Below, in pieces: positions 28,333 through 36,586 of a stretch of DNA of 64,000 nucleotides. The notes under the pieces are model-generated. The model searched no databases. It was not told where the DNA came from and saw nothing but the letters and a program-made list of their open reading frames with translations. A program made the translations under genes and the position numbers. The DNA is from Ferrovibrio sp046297595. GTDB taxonomy: Bacteria; Pseudomonadota; Alphaproteobacteria; Ferrovibrionales; Ferrovibrionaceae. Location of the stretch: positions 1 through 64,000 of the forward strand of contig NZ_JBKBHT010000006.1 of assembly GCF_046297595.1 (NCBI RefSeq), written 5' to 3'. Position 1 is the first letter of the stretch, and every line of letters begins with the position of its first letter.

Positions 28333-29692
28333 ACCCATCCACATCATCGGCGGGGGCCTGGCCGGTTCGGAAGCGGCATGGCAAGTGGCCCGCCTGGGCG
28401 TGCCCGTGGTGCTGCACGAGATGCGGCCGGTGCGGAAAACCGATGCCCATCAGGGCGACGGACTGGCCGAGCTGGTCTGTTCGAATTCTTTCCGCTCCGA
28501 CGATGCCGAAAGCAATGCCGTCGGCCTGCTGCATGAAGAACTTCGCCGCTGCAATTCCCTGATCATGCGGGCGGCCGACATCGCCAAGGTACCGGCCGGT
28601 GGCGCACTAGCCGTGGACCGCGATGTGTTTTCCGCCGAGGTACAGAGGGCCATCGAGGCCGAACCGCTGATCACCTTGCAACGCGAGGAAATCGCCGGCC
28701 TGCCGCCGGCCGAATGGGACAACGTGATCATTGCCACCGGCCCCCTCACCTCACCGGCCCTGGCCGAAGCGATCCGGACCCTGACCGGCGAGCAGAGCCT
28801 GGCCTTTTTCGATGCCATCGCGCCGATCGTCTATCGCGACAGCATCGACATGGACAAGGCCTGGTTCCAGTCGCGCTACGACAAGGTGGGCCCCGGCGGC
28901 AGCGGCGAACAGGGTGAAGGCGCCGATTACATCAACTGCCCCTTCGAGAAGCCGAACTACCTGGAATTCCATGCAGCCCTGCTAGAGGCCGAGAAAACCG
29001 AATTCAAGGACTGGGAAAAGAACACGCCGTATTTCGAGGGCTGCCTGCCCATCGAGGTGATGGCGGAACGTGGCCCACGCACACTGACCTTCGGCCCGAT
29101 GAAGCCGGTCGGCCTGATCGATCCGCGCACCGGCCGCAAGCCCTATGCCGTGGTGCAACTACGGCAGGACAACAAGCTGGGCACGCTCTATAACATGGTC
29201 GGCTTTCAGACCAAGATGAAGCATGCCGAGCAGGTGCGTATCTTCCGCATGATACCGGGGCTGGAGAACGCGCAGTTTGCCCGGCTGGGCGGCATCCACC
29301 GCAACACCTTCCTGAATTCGCCCAAGCTGCTGGATGCTCAGATGCGCTTGAAGGCGATGCCGAGCCTGCGCTTCGCCGGTCAGGTCACCGGTGTGGAAGG
29401 CTATGTGGAAAGCACCGCCATCGGCCTGATCGCCGGCCGCATGGCGGCAGCGCAGCGTTTGGGCAGCGAACAGGCAGCGCCGCCGCCGACCACGGCGCTC
29501 GGCGCGCTGCACAGCCATCTCACGGGCGGCACCGATGCGAAGCACTTCCAACCGATGAATGTGAATTTCGGCCTGTTCCCGCCGCCTCCGGGCGATGTAC
29601 GCAAGGACGAGCGCAAACGCTATTTAAGCCGTCGCGCCCTTGCCGATCTGGCCCAGTGGCTGATGAACGGCAAGGCTGCTGCTGCGGCCTAA
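28319..29692 (+). CDS. trmFO: methylenetetrahydrofolate-tRNA-(uracil-5-)-methyltransferase
   Basis: Folate- and FAD-dependent enzyme that makes 5-methyluridine at position 54 of tRNA. The 457-residue protein begins with the FAD loop HIIGGGLAGSEAAWQ and carries LHEMRP, ELVCSNSFRSD, GALAVDRDVFS, IATGPLTSPAL, FEGCLPIEVMAERG and GYVESTAIGLIAGRMAA, the full set of TrmFO motifs. ATG 28319 overlaps the recX end. Its stop overlaps by 4 bases with the stop of the convergent gene. Confidence 0.96.
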   Translation: MTQIKPIHIIGGGLAGSEAAWQVARLGVPVVLHEMRPVRKTDAHQGDGLAELVCSNSFRSDDAESNAVGLLHEELRRCNSLIMRAADIAKVPAGGALAVDRDVFSAEVQRAIEAEPLITLQREEIAGLPPAEWDNVIIATGPLTSPALAEAIRTLTGEQSLAFFDAIAPIVYRDSIDMDKAWFQSRYDKVGPGGSGEQGEGADYINCPFEKPNYLEFHAALLEAEKTEFKDWEKNTPYFEGCLPIEVMAERGPRTLTFGPMKPVGLIDPRTGRKPYAVVQLRQDNKLGTLYNMVGFQTKMKHAEQVRIFRMIPGLENAQFARLGGIHRNTFLNSPKLLDAQMRLKAMPSLRFAGQVTGVEGYVESTAIGLIAGRMAAAQRLGSEQAAPPPTTALGALHSHLTGGTDAKHFQPMNVNFGLFPPPPGDVRKDERKRYLSRRALADLAQWLMNGKAAAAA

Positions 29693-30516
29693 AAACGGCC
29701 GCGCAAGGATGCCCAAAGCAAAGCCATCTGCCGGCGCAGCGGCGTGACAACGTTTTCCGCGGCGGTCACATCGAAATGCAGGCGGGTTAGTGCGGACAGA
29801 TGTAGACCTGCCAGCGTTGTCGGCAATAGAGCCGGTAGTGCTTCCCGGGTCACATGGCCGCTTCGGGCGGCACGCAACCTGCGTCCCGCCTCTTCGGCTA
29901 TTTCGGACATGGCGGCCGCCAGACTGGCGTGATTTTCCCGCTGATAGACATCTTCGGGCATCAGGCCATGCGCACCAAGCACGTTCGCGGGCAGCATTAC
30001 ACGATGCTGGGTTGCGAGATGCGGTGTTGCACGCAGGAGGCCAATCAGCGCATAGGCGATGCCGGCATCACGCGCGATATCAGGAGGTAAAGCGGCCCCG
30101 AGCTGCTGTGCAGCCAGTTGCATCAGTGGCGCGGAGCTTGCCTCGGCATATTCGAGCAAGGCATTCATGTCGGCAGGCGGCTTTTCCTCCATGTCGGTTT
30201 CGCGCGCATCGATCAGGGCGAACACATTGCCGCGATCTAGGCGCTGGCAATGGGCATGCAGCGCCCTGACAACGGGGTGGTTGCGCGGCCGATTTTCCCA
30301 GATACCCTCCCAGGCTTCCCGCCACCATTGCAGGCGGATCTGCCCGATCATCGGCTGGCTGACCGCTTCGCGGGCCCGGGCGATCTCGGCATTGAACGCA
30401 TACAGTGCATGCAGGCCTGGCCGCCGCGCATCCGGCGCGAACAGGGCGGTCAGCCAGCGGTCAGGATCGGCACTGCGCAGTTCCCGGGTGCAATATTCGT
30501 CAGGCGATTCGCTCAT
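29689..30516 (-). CDS. squalene/phytoene synthase-like protein, NDUFAF6 type
   Basis: A 275-residue all-helical protein of the squalene/phytoene synthase superfamily. Recognisable parts are DPDRWLTALFAP, LHALYAFNAEIARARE, IRLQWWREAWEGI and YALIGLLRATPHLA. The first Asp-rich motif of true synthases (DDxxD-like after YAF) reads FNAEIARARE (residues 41-50), and the second region has ENHASLAAAMSE, so the metal-binding Asp residues are missing. This matches NDUFAF6-type proteins, which in mitochondria help assemble respiratory complex I, rather than an isoprenoid enzyme. An NDUFAF3-like gene is 0.8 kb away. Confidence 0.8.
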   Translation of the reverse strand: MSESPDEYCTRELRSADPDRWLTALFAPDARRPGLHALYAFNAEIARAREAVSQPMIGQIRLQWWREAWEGIWENRPRNHPVVRALHAHCQRLDRGNVFALIDARETDMEEKPPADMNALLEYAEASSAPLMQLAAQQLGAALPPDIARDAGIAYALIGLLRATPHLATQHRVMLPANVLGAHGLMPEDVYQRENHASLAAAMSEIAEEAGRRLRAARSGHVTREALPALLPTTLAGLHLSALTRLHFDVTAAENVVTPLRRQMALLWASLRGRF

Positions 30517-30717
30517 GCCACGGCTGGTTGGGTTCCGGAAGATCGCTTGTCGCTACCAGGATTTATGCTAGCCTTTGCCGGCGAATCGCAAGTGCGAGAA
30601 TCGCGGCGCTGTCCTGCGCAGATCGCCGGCGCCGCATGTCGTGCGATGCGCTGCTTCTGCGTCGCGTAAGCCTGCATAAATAACGGCGACAACAATACGA
30701 CGGTAAGGAACCGCATC

Positions 30718-31296
30718 ATGGCAAAGATTCTCGAAAACCTCTACAAGGCCCTCGGTGCCGGCGTCGTTCTGGCGCTTGTCCTGTTTTTCCTGATTCATCG
30801 CAGCTTCGATGCTGCATTCCTGAGCTTTTTCTTTCGCTGGCTGCATGTGCTGTCCGGCATCCTGTGGATCGGGCTGCTCTGGTATTTCAACTTCGTTCAG
30901 ATTCCGACCATGCCGAAGATTCCGGCCGAGCTGAAACCAGCGGTCGGTAAGTTCATCGCGCCGGAAGCCCTGTTCTGGTTCCGCTGGGCGGCTCTGGCCA
31001 CCGTGGTTACCGGCCTGGTGCTTTCGGTGCTCAATGGCTACGGCCATCAGGCCTTCATGCTGCAGGAAGGCGCCCGCACCATCGGCATCGGCATGTATCT
31101 CGGCCTGTTCATGGCCGCCAATGTCTGGTTCCTGATCTGGCCGAACCAGAAGAAAGCCCTGGGCATCGTCCCTGCCGACGATGCCGCCAAGGCCAAGGCG
31201 GCCCGAGTCGCCATGCTGGGTTCGCGTACCAACTTCGTGCTCTCGCTGCCGATGCTCTACTGCATGGTGGCGCAGCAGAATGGCGGGGCCTGGTAA
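30718..31296 (+). CDS. PuuD-like (urate oxidase N-terminal domain) membrane protein
   Basis: A 192-residue membrane protein with four to five predicted helices. The segments RWLHVLSGILWIGLLWYFNF and IWPNQKKALG and the closing RTNFVLSLPMLYCM, with His and Asn/Arg residues at helix ends, resemble the N-terminal membrane domain of PuuD-type urate hydroxylases. The cytochrome c part of true PuuD is absent, and no purine genes are near. Urate oxidation should not be assumed; this may be a heme-binding membrane module. Preceded by a GGTAAGGAA site. Confidence 0.6.
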   Translation: MAKILENLYKALGAGVVLALVLFFLIHRSFDAAFLSFFFRWLHVLSGILWIGLLWYFNFVQIPTMPKIPAELKPAVGKFIAPEALFWFRWAALATVVTGLVLSVLNGYGHQAFMLQEGARTIGIGMYLGLFMAANVWFLIWPNQKKALGIVPADDAAKAKAARVAMLGSRTNFVLSLPMLYCMVAQQNGGAW

Positions 31297-31302
31297 AAAG
31301 GC

Positions 31303-31677
31303 CTAGACGGGTATGAGGGCGGCGGCCACCCGCCGCCCTTCCCCCATCAGCAGGTTATAGGTGCGACAGGCGGCACCGGTATCCAGTGCCTCGATCACCA
31401 ACCCGCGGGAACGGATGTCCGCCCGCAAGCCCTTGTCGATGAAAACCATGCTCGGGCCGCAGCCGATCAGCAGCAGCTCAACGGCAGGCTGCATGTCGAA
31501 TGCCGGCTCCAGTGAAGCAACGCTCAGGTTGCCTATATCGGCTATATCCCAGGCCATGGTCTGGCCGGGGAATACCAGCACCGACTCAGTCCAGTGCCGG
31601 CCTGAAATCCGGAAACCGCCATCCCCGTAGGCGTTGATCACCTGCCGGTCGGCCGGAATGCGCGGCAGCAGGTCCAT
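31303..31677 (-). CDS. Mth938-like domain protein (NDUFAF3 homologue)
   Basis: A 124-residue single-domain protein. GDGGFRISGRHW, VLVFPGQTMAWDIADI, the VELLLIGCGPSMVFI segment, LVIEALDTGAACRTYNLLMGEGRRVAAALIP fit the Mth938 (DUF498) fold, with the C-terminal block being the strongest match. The mitochondrial homologue NDUFAF3 is a complex I assembly factor, and its gene is placed next to secDF in alphaproteobacteria, as it is here. The bacterial function is not established. It is 15 bases downstream of secF. Confidence 0.85.
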   Translation of the reverse strand: MDLLPRIPADRQVINAYGDGGFRISGRHWTESVLVFPGQTMAWDIADIGNLSVASLEPAFDMQPAVELLLIGCGPSMVFIDKGLRADIRSRGLVIEALDTGAACRTYNLLMGEGRRVAAALIPV

Positions 31678-31692
31678 TCCAGTCCCTCTGGA

Positions 31693-32646
31693 TTATGGCC
31701 GCTGCGCCGCGGCCTTCTCGGCGGCCTCGGCGGCTTTCTTCTGCCGCAGCCATTTCTCGCCGGTCAGCAGCACAAGCGGCGCCGCGATGAAGATCGACGA
31801 CGACGTGCCGATCACGATGCCGAACAACATGCCCATGGCGAAGACCTCGACCGCCTCACCGCCCATGAAAGCCAAGGGGATCATGGCCAGGAAGGTGGTC
31901 ATCGAGGTGAAGATGGTGCGCGACAGTGTCTCGTTGATGCTGAGGTCGATCAGCTCGCGCAATGGCATGGACTTGTATTTGCGCAGGTTCTCGCGCATGC
32001 GATCATAGACCACGACCTTATCGTTGATCGAATAGCCAATGATGGTCAGGATCGCTGCCACGGCCGTGAGGCCGAATGGCAGCTGCGTGACTGCGAAAAA
32101 TCCGATCATCTTCGTGATATCGAGCAGTAGCGTAACCAGCGCCGCCAGCGCGAACATCCACTCGAACCGGAACCAGATGTAGATGGCGATGCCGCCAAGA
32201 GCGAGGAACACGGCAAGCAGGCCGCTCTGGAAGAGTTCGGCGCTGACTTTGCCGCCAACCACTTCCACGCGCCGCACTTCGGTTCCCGGGTAGGTGGAGG
32301 TCAGTTCGCTGCGCACCTTCTGGGCTGCGGCATTCTGGGCCTCGTCGGAAGTCCCCTGACGCTCAAGACGGATCAGGACATCGCGGGAAGAGCCGAATTC
32401 CTGCAGCGCTACTTCCCCCAAATTCAGCCCACCGATCTGACCACGCAGGGCGCCGAAATCGGCGGCCTGCGGCAGACGCACCTCCATCAGGATGCCACCC
32501 TTGAAATCGATGCCGTAATTCAGGCCAGGATAGAAGAACAGGAAAATCGACGCGATTGACAGGAAGGCGGAGACCGCCAGACCGGCGAAACGCCCCTTCA
32601 TGAACTTGATATTGGTCTTTTCCGGAACCAGTCGGAGACGGAACAT
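31693..32646 (-). CDS. secF: protein translocase subunit SecF
   Basis: Membrane partner of SecD that uses the proton gradient to finish preprotein export. The 317-residue protein has the first membrane helix (about 20-40), the periplasmic domain with NYGIDFKGGILMEV, and five C-terminal helices with AAILTIIGYSINDKVVVYDR and the downstream LSRTIFTSMTTFLAM. All are typical. It follows secD by 12 bases and precedes the Mth938-like gene. Confidence 0.96.
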   Translation of the reverse strand: MFRLRLVPEKTNIKFMKGRFAGLAVSAFLSIASIFLFFYPGLNYGIDFKGGILMEVRLPQAADFGALRGQIGGLNLGEVALQEFGSSRDVLIRLERQGTSDEAQNAAAQKVRSELTSTYPGTEVRRVEVVGGKVSAELFQSGLLAVFLALGGIAIYIWFRFEWMFALAALVTLLLDITKMIGFFAVTQLPFGLTAVAAILTIIGYSINDKVVVYDRMRENLRKYKSMPLRELIDLSINETLSRTIFTSMTTFLAMIPLAFMGGEAVEVFAMGMLFGIVIGTSSSIFIAAPLVLLTGEKWLRQKKAAEAAEKAAAQRP

Positions 32647-32658
32647 GATGCCGATTCC

Positions 32659-34275
32659 TTAAACTGCCAGCGACTTCGGACGGGATATTTTCAACCATTT
32701 CACCATCATCATGCGCACCACGAGAATGGCGGTGAACATAGAGGTGATGATGCCGACCGATATGGCGACGGCAAAGCCGCGCACCGGCCCGCTGCCGACA
32801 GCAAAGAGGATTGCCATAGCAATCAGGGTGGTGAGGTTGGAGTCCAGGATCGTGGAGAATGCCCGCGAGAAACCAGCATCCAACGAAGCGATCACCGACT
32901 TGCCAAGCCGCGCTTCCTCGCGGATGCGCTCGTTGATCAGCACATTGGCATCCACGGCCATGCCGATGGTCAGCAGGATGCCGGCAATGCCAGGCAACGA
33001 CAGCGTGGCCTGCATGGCCGAAAGTATGCCCAGAATCAGCGCCAGGTTCAGCGTCACGGCGAAGACGGCGAAGGCGCCAAACAACCCATAAGCCGCGATC
33101 ATGAACAGGTTGACGAGAACAAAGCCGATGATGATCGCAATGATGCCGGCACGGATGGCATCGGCACCCAGATCGGGACCAACCACGCGCTCTTCGATCA
33201 CCTTCAGCGGCGCCGGCAAGGCACCCGCACGCAGCAGAACGGCAAGATCATTGGCTTCGGTCACACTGAAATTGCCACTGATCTGGCCCGAACCGCCAAG
33301 AATGGGCTCACGAATCACCGGTGCGCTCAGCACCTTGTTGTCTAGCACGATGGCAAACGGCAGGCCGACCGACTGCTGTGTGATCTCGGCAAACCGCCTG
33401 CCGCCGACGGTGTCAAACCGGAAGGAAACGATCGGCTGGCCGCTGCGCTGGTCATATCCGGCCTGCGCGTCCACCAGGTTGTCGCCGGCCACTTCGACCT
33501 TGCGCTTCACGACATAGCGTTCAACCGGCGCATTCGGAATGCGCGGCTTGTCGCCTTCCAGTATCTCCGTGCCGGGCGGTGGAGGCATGTTGGGATCCGC
33601 GTTGGTATCGACCATGCGGAAGGTCAGCTTGGCGGTGGTGCCAAGCAGGCGCTTGATGCGTTCGGGATCGTCCACGCCGGGCAACTGCACGAGGATGCGG
33701 TCACTGCCCTGCACCTGGATGGTGGGTTCGTTGACGCCGGTCTGATCGATACGCCGGCGCACGATTTCCATGGATTGGGCGACGGCGGAACGGGCGCGCT
33801 CGCGCACAGCCTGCTCCGACAGGGTCATGCGGACCACGCCTTCGGCAGAAATATCAAGCTGCAGATCAGTGGCACCGGCGCCAAGATTGAACGCACCGCC
33901 CTGCAGCGGCTGGCCCAGCTTCACCAGCAATTCACGGGCGCGGTTCGCCTGAGCGGCATCGCGCAACCGCAGGCCAACGACATTGCCGCCGGTAATACCC
34001 AGATTGGTATAGCCGATCCGCTCCTTTCGCAGTTCCTCGCGGGCGCCTTCGACAACCGCTTCCAGCCGTTCCCGTAACACTGCCGAAGTATCGACCTCCA
34101 GCAGCAGGTGCGAACCGCCGCGCAGATCAAGGCCGAGGTTGATCTGCGGCAACTGCATCCACGACGGCAGGGCGGAAAGCTGCTGCTTGCTCAGCAGATT
34201 GGGTGCCGCGGTTACCAGCCCCGCTAGGGTGACGAGCAGCACCAGCGCGGTTTTCCAGGGTGCGAAATAAAGCAT
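32659..34275 (-). CDS. secD: protein translocase subunit SecD
   Basis: Large subunit of the SecDF export motor. The 538-residue protein starts with the membrane helix of MLYFAPWKTALVLLV, then the P1 head domain with GLDLRGGSHLLLEVD, and six C-terminal helices with GIAGILLTIGMAVDANVLIN, where the Asp in VDAN is the proton-relay residue, and IREEARLGKSV. I chose ATG 34275, preceded by GAAGAGGT, not the frame that is open 54 bases further out. yajC is 96 bases upstream, separated by a hairpin. Confidence 0.95.
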   Translation of the reverse strand: MLYFAPWKTALVLLVTLAGLVTAAPNLLSKQQLSALPSWMQLPQINLGLDLRGGSHLLLEVDTSAVLRERLEAVVEGAREELRKERIGYTNLGITGGNVVGLRLRDAAQANRARELLVKLGQPLQGGAFNLGAGATDLQLDISAEGVVRMTLSEQAVRERARSAVAQSMEIVRRRIDQTGVNEPTIQVQGSDRILVQLPGVDDPERIKRLLGTTAKLTFRMVDTNADPNMPPPPGTEILEGDKPRIPNAPVERYVVKRKVEVAGDNLVDAQAGYDQRSGQPIVSFRFDTVGGRRFAEITQQSVGLPFAIVLDNKVLSAPVIREPILGGSGQISGNFSVTEANDLAVLLRAGALPAPLKVIEERVVGPDLGADAIRAGIIAIIIGFVLVNLFMIAAYGLFGAFAVFAVTLNLALILGILSAMQATLSLPGIAGILLTIGMAVDANVLINERIREEARLGKSVIASLDAGFSRAFSTILDSNLTTLIAMAILFAVGSGPVRGFAVAISVGIITSMFTAILVVRMMMVKWLKISRPKSLAV

Positions 34276-34330
34276 CGGGATTACCTCTTCAGCCAGCTCG
34301 GCAACAAGCGAAAAGGCCGGAAGGAACAAA

Positions 34331-34356
34331 AGCCGGCGCTGAAATCAGCGCCGGCT
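34331..34356 (-). terminator. hairpin terminator or attenuator between yajC and secD
   Basis: A perfect 12-bp stem (AGCCGGCGCTGA with its complement) with a 2-base apex. Read on the minus strand it is followed by TTTTGTTCC, a weak T run, so it can act as a Rho-independent terminator for yajC reading toward secD. The location inside a normally co-transcribed pair is notable. Confidence 0.7.
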
Positions 34357-34371
34357 GTCGAAATACGATGA

Positions 34372-34722
34372 TCAGCCTGCCTTGGCTTCGGACTTGTCGT
34401 CGTCCTCGACATCGCCGCCCTTCGAACGGACCTCGGTAATGGTGCCCTTGACCACCTTTACCTTGACGCCTTCAGCGATCTCGATCTGCACGAGGCCATC
34501 TTCCTGCACCTTGGTAACCTTGCCAACGATGCCGCCTGCGGTGGTGACCACGTCACCACGCCGCACGGCCTCGATCATCGCCTTATGTTCCTTCATCTTT
34601 TTCTGCTGGGGACGAATCAGCAGGAAATAGAAGACGACGAAAATCAGGACCAGCGGCAGCAGCGAGGTCAGCATGTCGGTGGTGCCGCCGGCTGCCTGCG
34701 CGTAGGCCTCGGAAATCAGCAT
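34372..34722 (-). CDS. yajC: preprotein translocase subunit YajC
   Basis: A 116-residue single-span accessory of the SecDF complex. One membrane helix at about residues 20-40 (LLPLVLIFVVFYFLLIRPQQ), then KKMKEHKAMIEAVRRGDVVTTAGGIVGKVTKV, the family signature, and an acidic tail ending GDVEDDDKSEAKAG. First gene of the minus-strand yajC-secD-secF-Mth938 group. Confidence 0.95.
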   Translation of the reverse strand: MLISEAYAQAAGGTTDMLTSLLPLVLIFVVFYFLLIRPQQKKMKEHKAMIEAVRRGDVVTTAGGIVGKVTKVQEDGLVQIEIAEGVKVKVVKGTITEVRSKGGDVEDDDKSEAKAG

Positions 34723-34911
34723 GAAAGGCTCCCTGTATTGATTGGTTTGCCGGTCGCCCGGCGCGAGAGGGGGACTATAGCGGCGGGCGGTCGGATTGCA
34801 AGTATCTGCCCCTCCCGGTCAGGCCCGGCCCGATGGGGAAAGTCCATATATTTCAAAAGCCTGCGACGGTCGGCCGCAAGGGCGGCCATAGCCGGATCCC
34901 GCTTCAGCCCC

Positions 34912-34917
34912 TATAAT
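34912..34917 (+). promoter_or_regulatory. candidate -10 element of a leaderless transcript for the HMA protein
   Basis: TATAAT is followed by exactly seven bases and ATG 34925, so a transcript from it would begin at the start codon itself. No convincing -35 element lies 16-18 bases upstream. The motif overlaps the alternative ATG 34916. Confidence 0.3.
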
Positions 34918-34924
34918 GCAAACC

Positions 34925-35137
34925 ATGCATATCCTGACCATTGAAGGCATGAGCTGCGACGCCTGCAAACGGGCCATCAGCAATGCAATCAGCAACGCGG
35001 CCCCCGGAGTGGCCTTCGAAGTGGACCTCCAGCGCAAGCAGGTTCGCTTCAAGACCCTGCCGCCGGAGCGCCAGGCCGATGTCCGCAACGCGATCCGGGA
35101 TGCCGGTTATGGCGTCCTGGAAAGTGGCAGGCCCTGA
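34925..35137 (+). CDS. heavy-metal-associated (HMA) domain protein, copper-chaperone-like
   Basis: A 70-residue ferredoxin-like HMA domain. The metal-binding loop is GMSCDAC (Cys-x-x-Cys in GMxCxxC), at residues 8-14, and VAFEVDLQRKQVRF plus AIRDAGYGV complete the fold, as in CopZ-type metallochaperones. Copper is the likely metal by family. No copper ATPase or CueR-type gene is adjacent. ATG 34916 would add three residues; ATG 34925 is preferred because an overlapping -10-like element would make it leaderless. Confidence 0.85.
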   Translation: MHILTIEGMSCDACKRAISNAISNAAPGVAFEVDLQRKQVRFKTLPPERQADVRNAIRDAGYGVLESGRP

Positions 35138-35168
35138 CAGCCGGCCCGTTTTGCCAAAGCGAGCAATT

Positions 35169-35182
35169 TTGCGCTGGATCAA
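35169..35182 (+). promoter_or_regulatory. candidate FNR-type site upstream of the hemerythrin gene
   Basis: TTGCG-CTGG-ATCAA matches TTGAT-N4-ATCAA at eight of ten fixed positions, with a perfect right arm. It lies 54 bases upstream of the hemerythrin start. Hemerythrin proteins respond to oxygen or nitric oxide, so FNR-family control would fit, but the left arm is poor. Confidence 0.25.
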
Positions 35183-35236
35183 CGCCGATGCAGCCTTCGG
35201 TGGCATTCTGACCTGCATCATCAGCAGGAGGCAGGC

Positions 35237-35827
35237 ATGCAGGAGGCCATCACCATTATCCGCGCAGAGCATCGTAGCTTGGCGGCAGTGCTGCACGGGC
35301 TTCTAAGCATCGTAGAGAGCCTCAACCGCCAGGGTGGAAAACCGGATTTCGGGCTTCTGCTGGCCATGCTCACCTATATCGATGAATTCCCTGACCGCTT
35401 TCATCACCCCAAGGAAGACCAGTATCTCTTCCGACAACTTCGCCTGCGGGCGCCAGACGCGGTCGGATTGCTCGACGCGCTCGAAGCCGAGCACAAGCGC
35501 AATGGCGAGTTGATGGCCGGCCTGCGCCGCGCGCTGAAACGCTTTGAGGAGCATCCCGAAAAACCGGAAGCGCGAGAGGCCTTCCGCAGCCTCGTGAAAC
35601 AATATGCCGACTTCCACTGGGGCCATATGCGGCTTGAGGAAGAGCAGGTGTTTCCGCTGGCAGAAGCGCGATTGAATGCCCAGGACTGGGCCGACATCAA
35701 CACCGCCTTCCGCAGCAATGCCGACCCGCTGATCGGTACCGAGGCGAAGGACCATTATCAGGACATGCTGCGGAATATTGTAAGCCGGGCGCCGGCGCTG
35801 ATCGGGGTCGGCGCAAGGTGGAGTTGA
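35237..35827 (+). CDS. hemerythrin domain protein
   Basis: A 196-residue four-helix protein with a di-iron centre. Candidate ligands: the N-terminal His in RAEHRSLAA, FHHPKEDQYLF (His and Glu), EAEHKRNGEL, and FHWGHMRLEEEQVFP. The order H, HxxxE, H, HxxxE is that of hemerythrins that bind oxygen or respond to NO. It is cytoplasmic. A GGAGG ribosome site precedes ATG 35237. The next gene on the opposite strand ends three bases away. Confidence 0.9.
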   Translation: MQEAITIIRAEHRSLAAVLHGLLSIVESLNRQGGKPDFGLLLAMLTYIDEFPDRFHHPKEDQYLFRQLRLRAPDAVGLLDALEAEHKRNGELMAGLRRALKRFEEHPEKPEAREAFRSLVKQYADFHWGHMRLEEEQVFPLAEARLNAQDWADINTAFRSNADPLIGTEAKDHYQDMLRNIVSRAPALIGVGARWS

Positions 35828-35830
35828 GCC

Positions 35831-36265
35831 TCAGTCCAGAACAGATGATCCTGACATCAGCCATTGTCGCGCCCCGTCTGGCTCAGGAAATATCCTATGC
35901 CGGCTGGCCGGAAACAGCGTGCTGACCGCCTTCACCAGCAGCGAAAACAGCGAATCGCTGGTCAAATAGGCGACTTTGGTCACGAGAGTATTGCCCTTAC
36001 TCCAGTCGGTCATACGACTGATTGCGAGCATCGACTGCCAGTCGACATTGCCGCGAAAACCTCGCACATCCACCAACGTGGGAATTCCCGGATGCAGCCA
36101 GCCCTGCTGCAGGCCTGTGTGGATAGCATCGTGGATCAGCCCGCCGATAGGCGCACCCGTAACCGTGATGGCCAGGATGCCGTCGCGCAGGCAGATAATC
36201 ACGTAATCTTCTGCGCTTCCGAGGCGAAGCTCTGGCCCATTGTCAGAACTGCCATCAAGGCGCAT
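35831..36265 (-). CDS. conserved-looking hypothetical protein, possibly STAS/SpoIIAA-like
   Basis: A 144-residue protein I do not recognise. It has no signal peptide or membrane helix. VIICLRDGILAITVTG, TLVDVRGFRGNVDW and TLVTKVAYLTSDSLFSLLVK, then a C-terminal FPEPDGARQWLM, suggest alternating strands and helices of the STAS/SpoIIAA-like kind, where the DVRGF-type strand would precede a helix. It converges on the hemerythrin gene with 3 bases between stops. Codon usage looks like that of its neighbours, so it is probably a real gene. Confidence 0.55.
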   Translation of the reverse strand: MRLDGSSDNGPELRLGSAEDYVIICLRDGILAITVTGAPIGGLIHDAIHTGLQQGWLHPGIPTLVDVRGFRGNVDWQSMLAISRMTDWSKGNTLVTKVAYLTSDSLFSLLVKAVSTLFPASRHRIFPEPDGARQWLMSGSSVLD

Positions 36266-36399
36266 GAAATTCTTTAAGCCTGAAGCATCTCATTGGCCGA
36301 AGAATAAATCGGAATGCTTGTGAAATAAACTATACCAATGGCTTACCGCGAATATTTGCGGTGCCACTTCATATACGCCTATCGAACGGGATGAAAAAA

Positions 36400-36476
36400 T
36401 GGTCGGAGCGGCGGGATTTGAACCCACGACCCCCAGTCCCCCAGACTGATGCGCTACCAGGCTGCGCTACGCTCCG
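36400..36476 (-). tRNA. tRNA-Pro (anticodon GGG)
   Basis: On the minus strand a 77-base cloverleaf including an encoded CCA. The acceptor stem is CGGAGCG paired with CGCTCCG; the D arm contains AGCGCAGCCTGGTAGCGC; the anticodon arm TCAGT-CTGGGGG-ACTGG has GGG at positions 34-36; the T arm GTGGGTTCAAATCCCGC is standard. A run of T follows the CCA. Proline CCC/CCU codons are its targets. Confidence 0.97.
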
Positions 36477-36586
36477 ACCGGGCTGATCGCCGGCGGCCGG
36501 ATAAGCAGGCGACGGGCGATCAAGCGGCGCGCACTATAGCCAGCGCCCTTGTATGGCGCAACCGGGCCAAGCCATTGGAAAATCAG

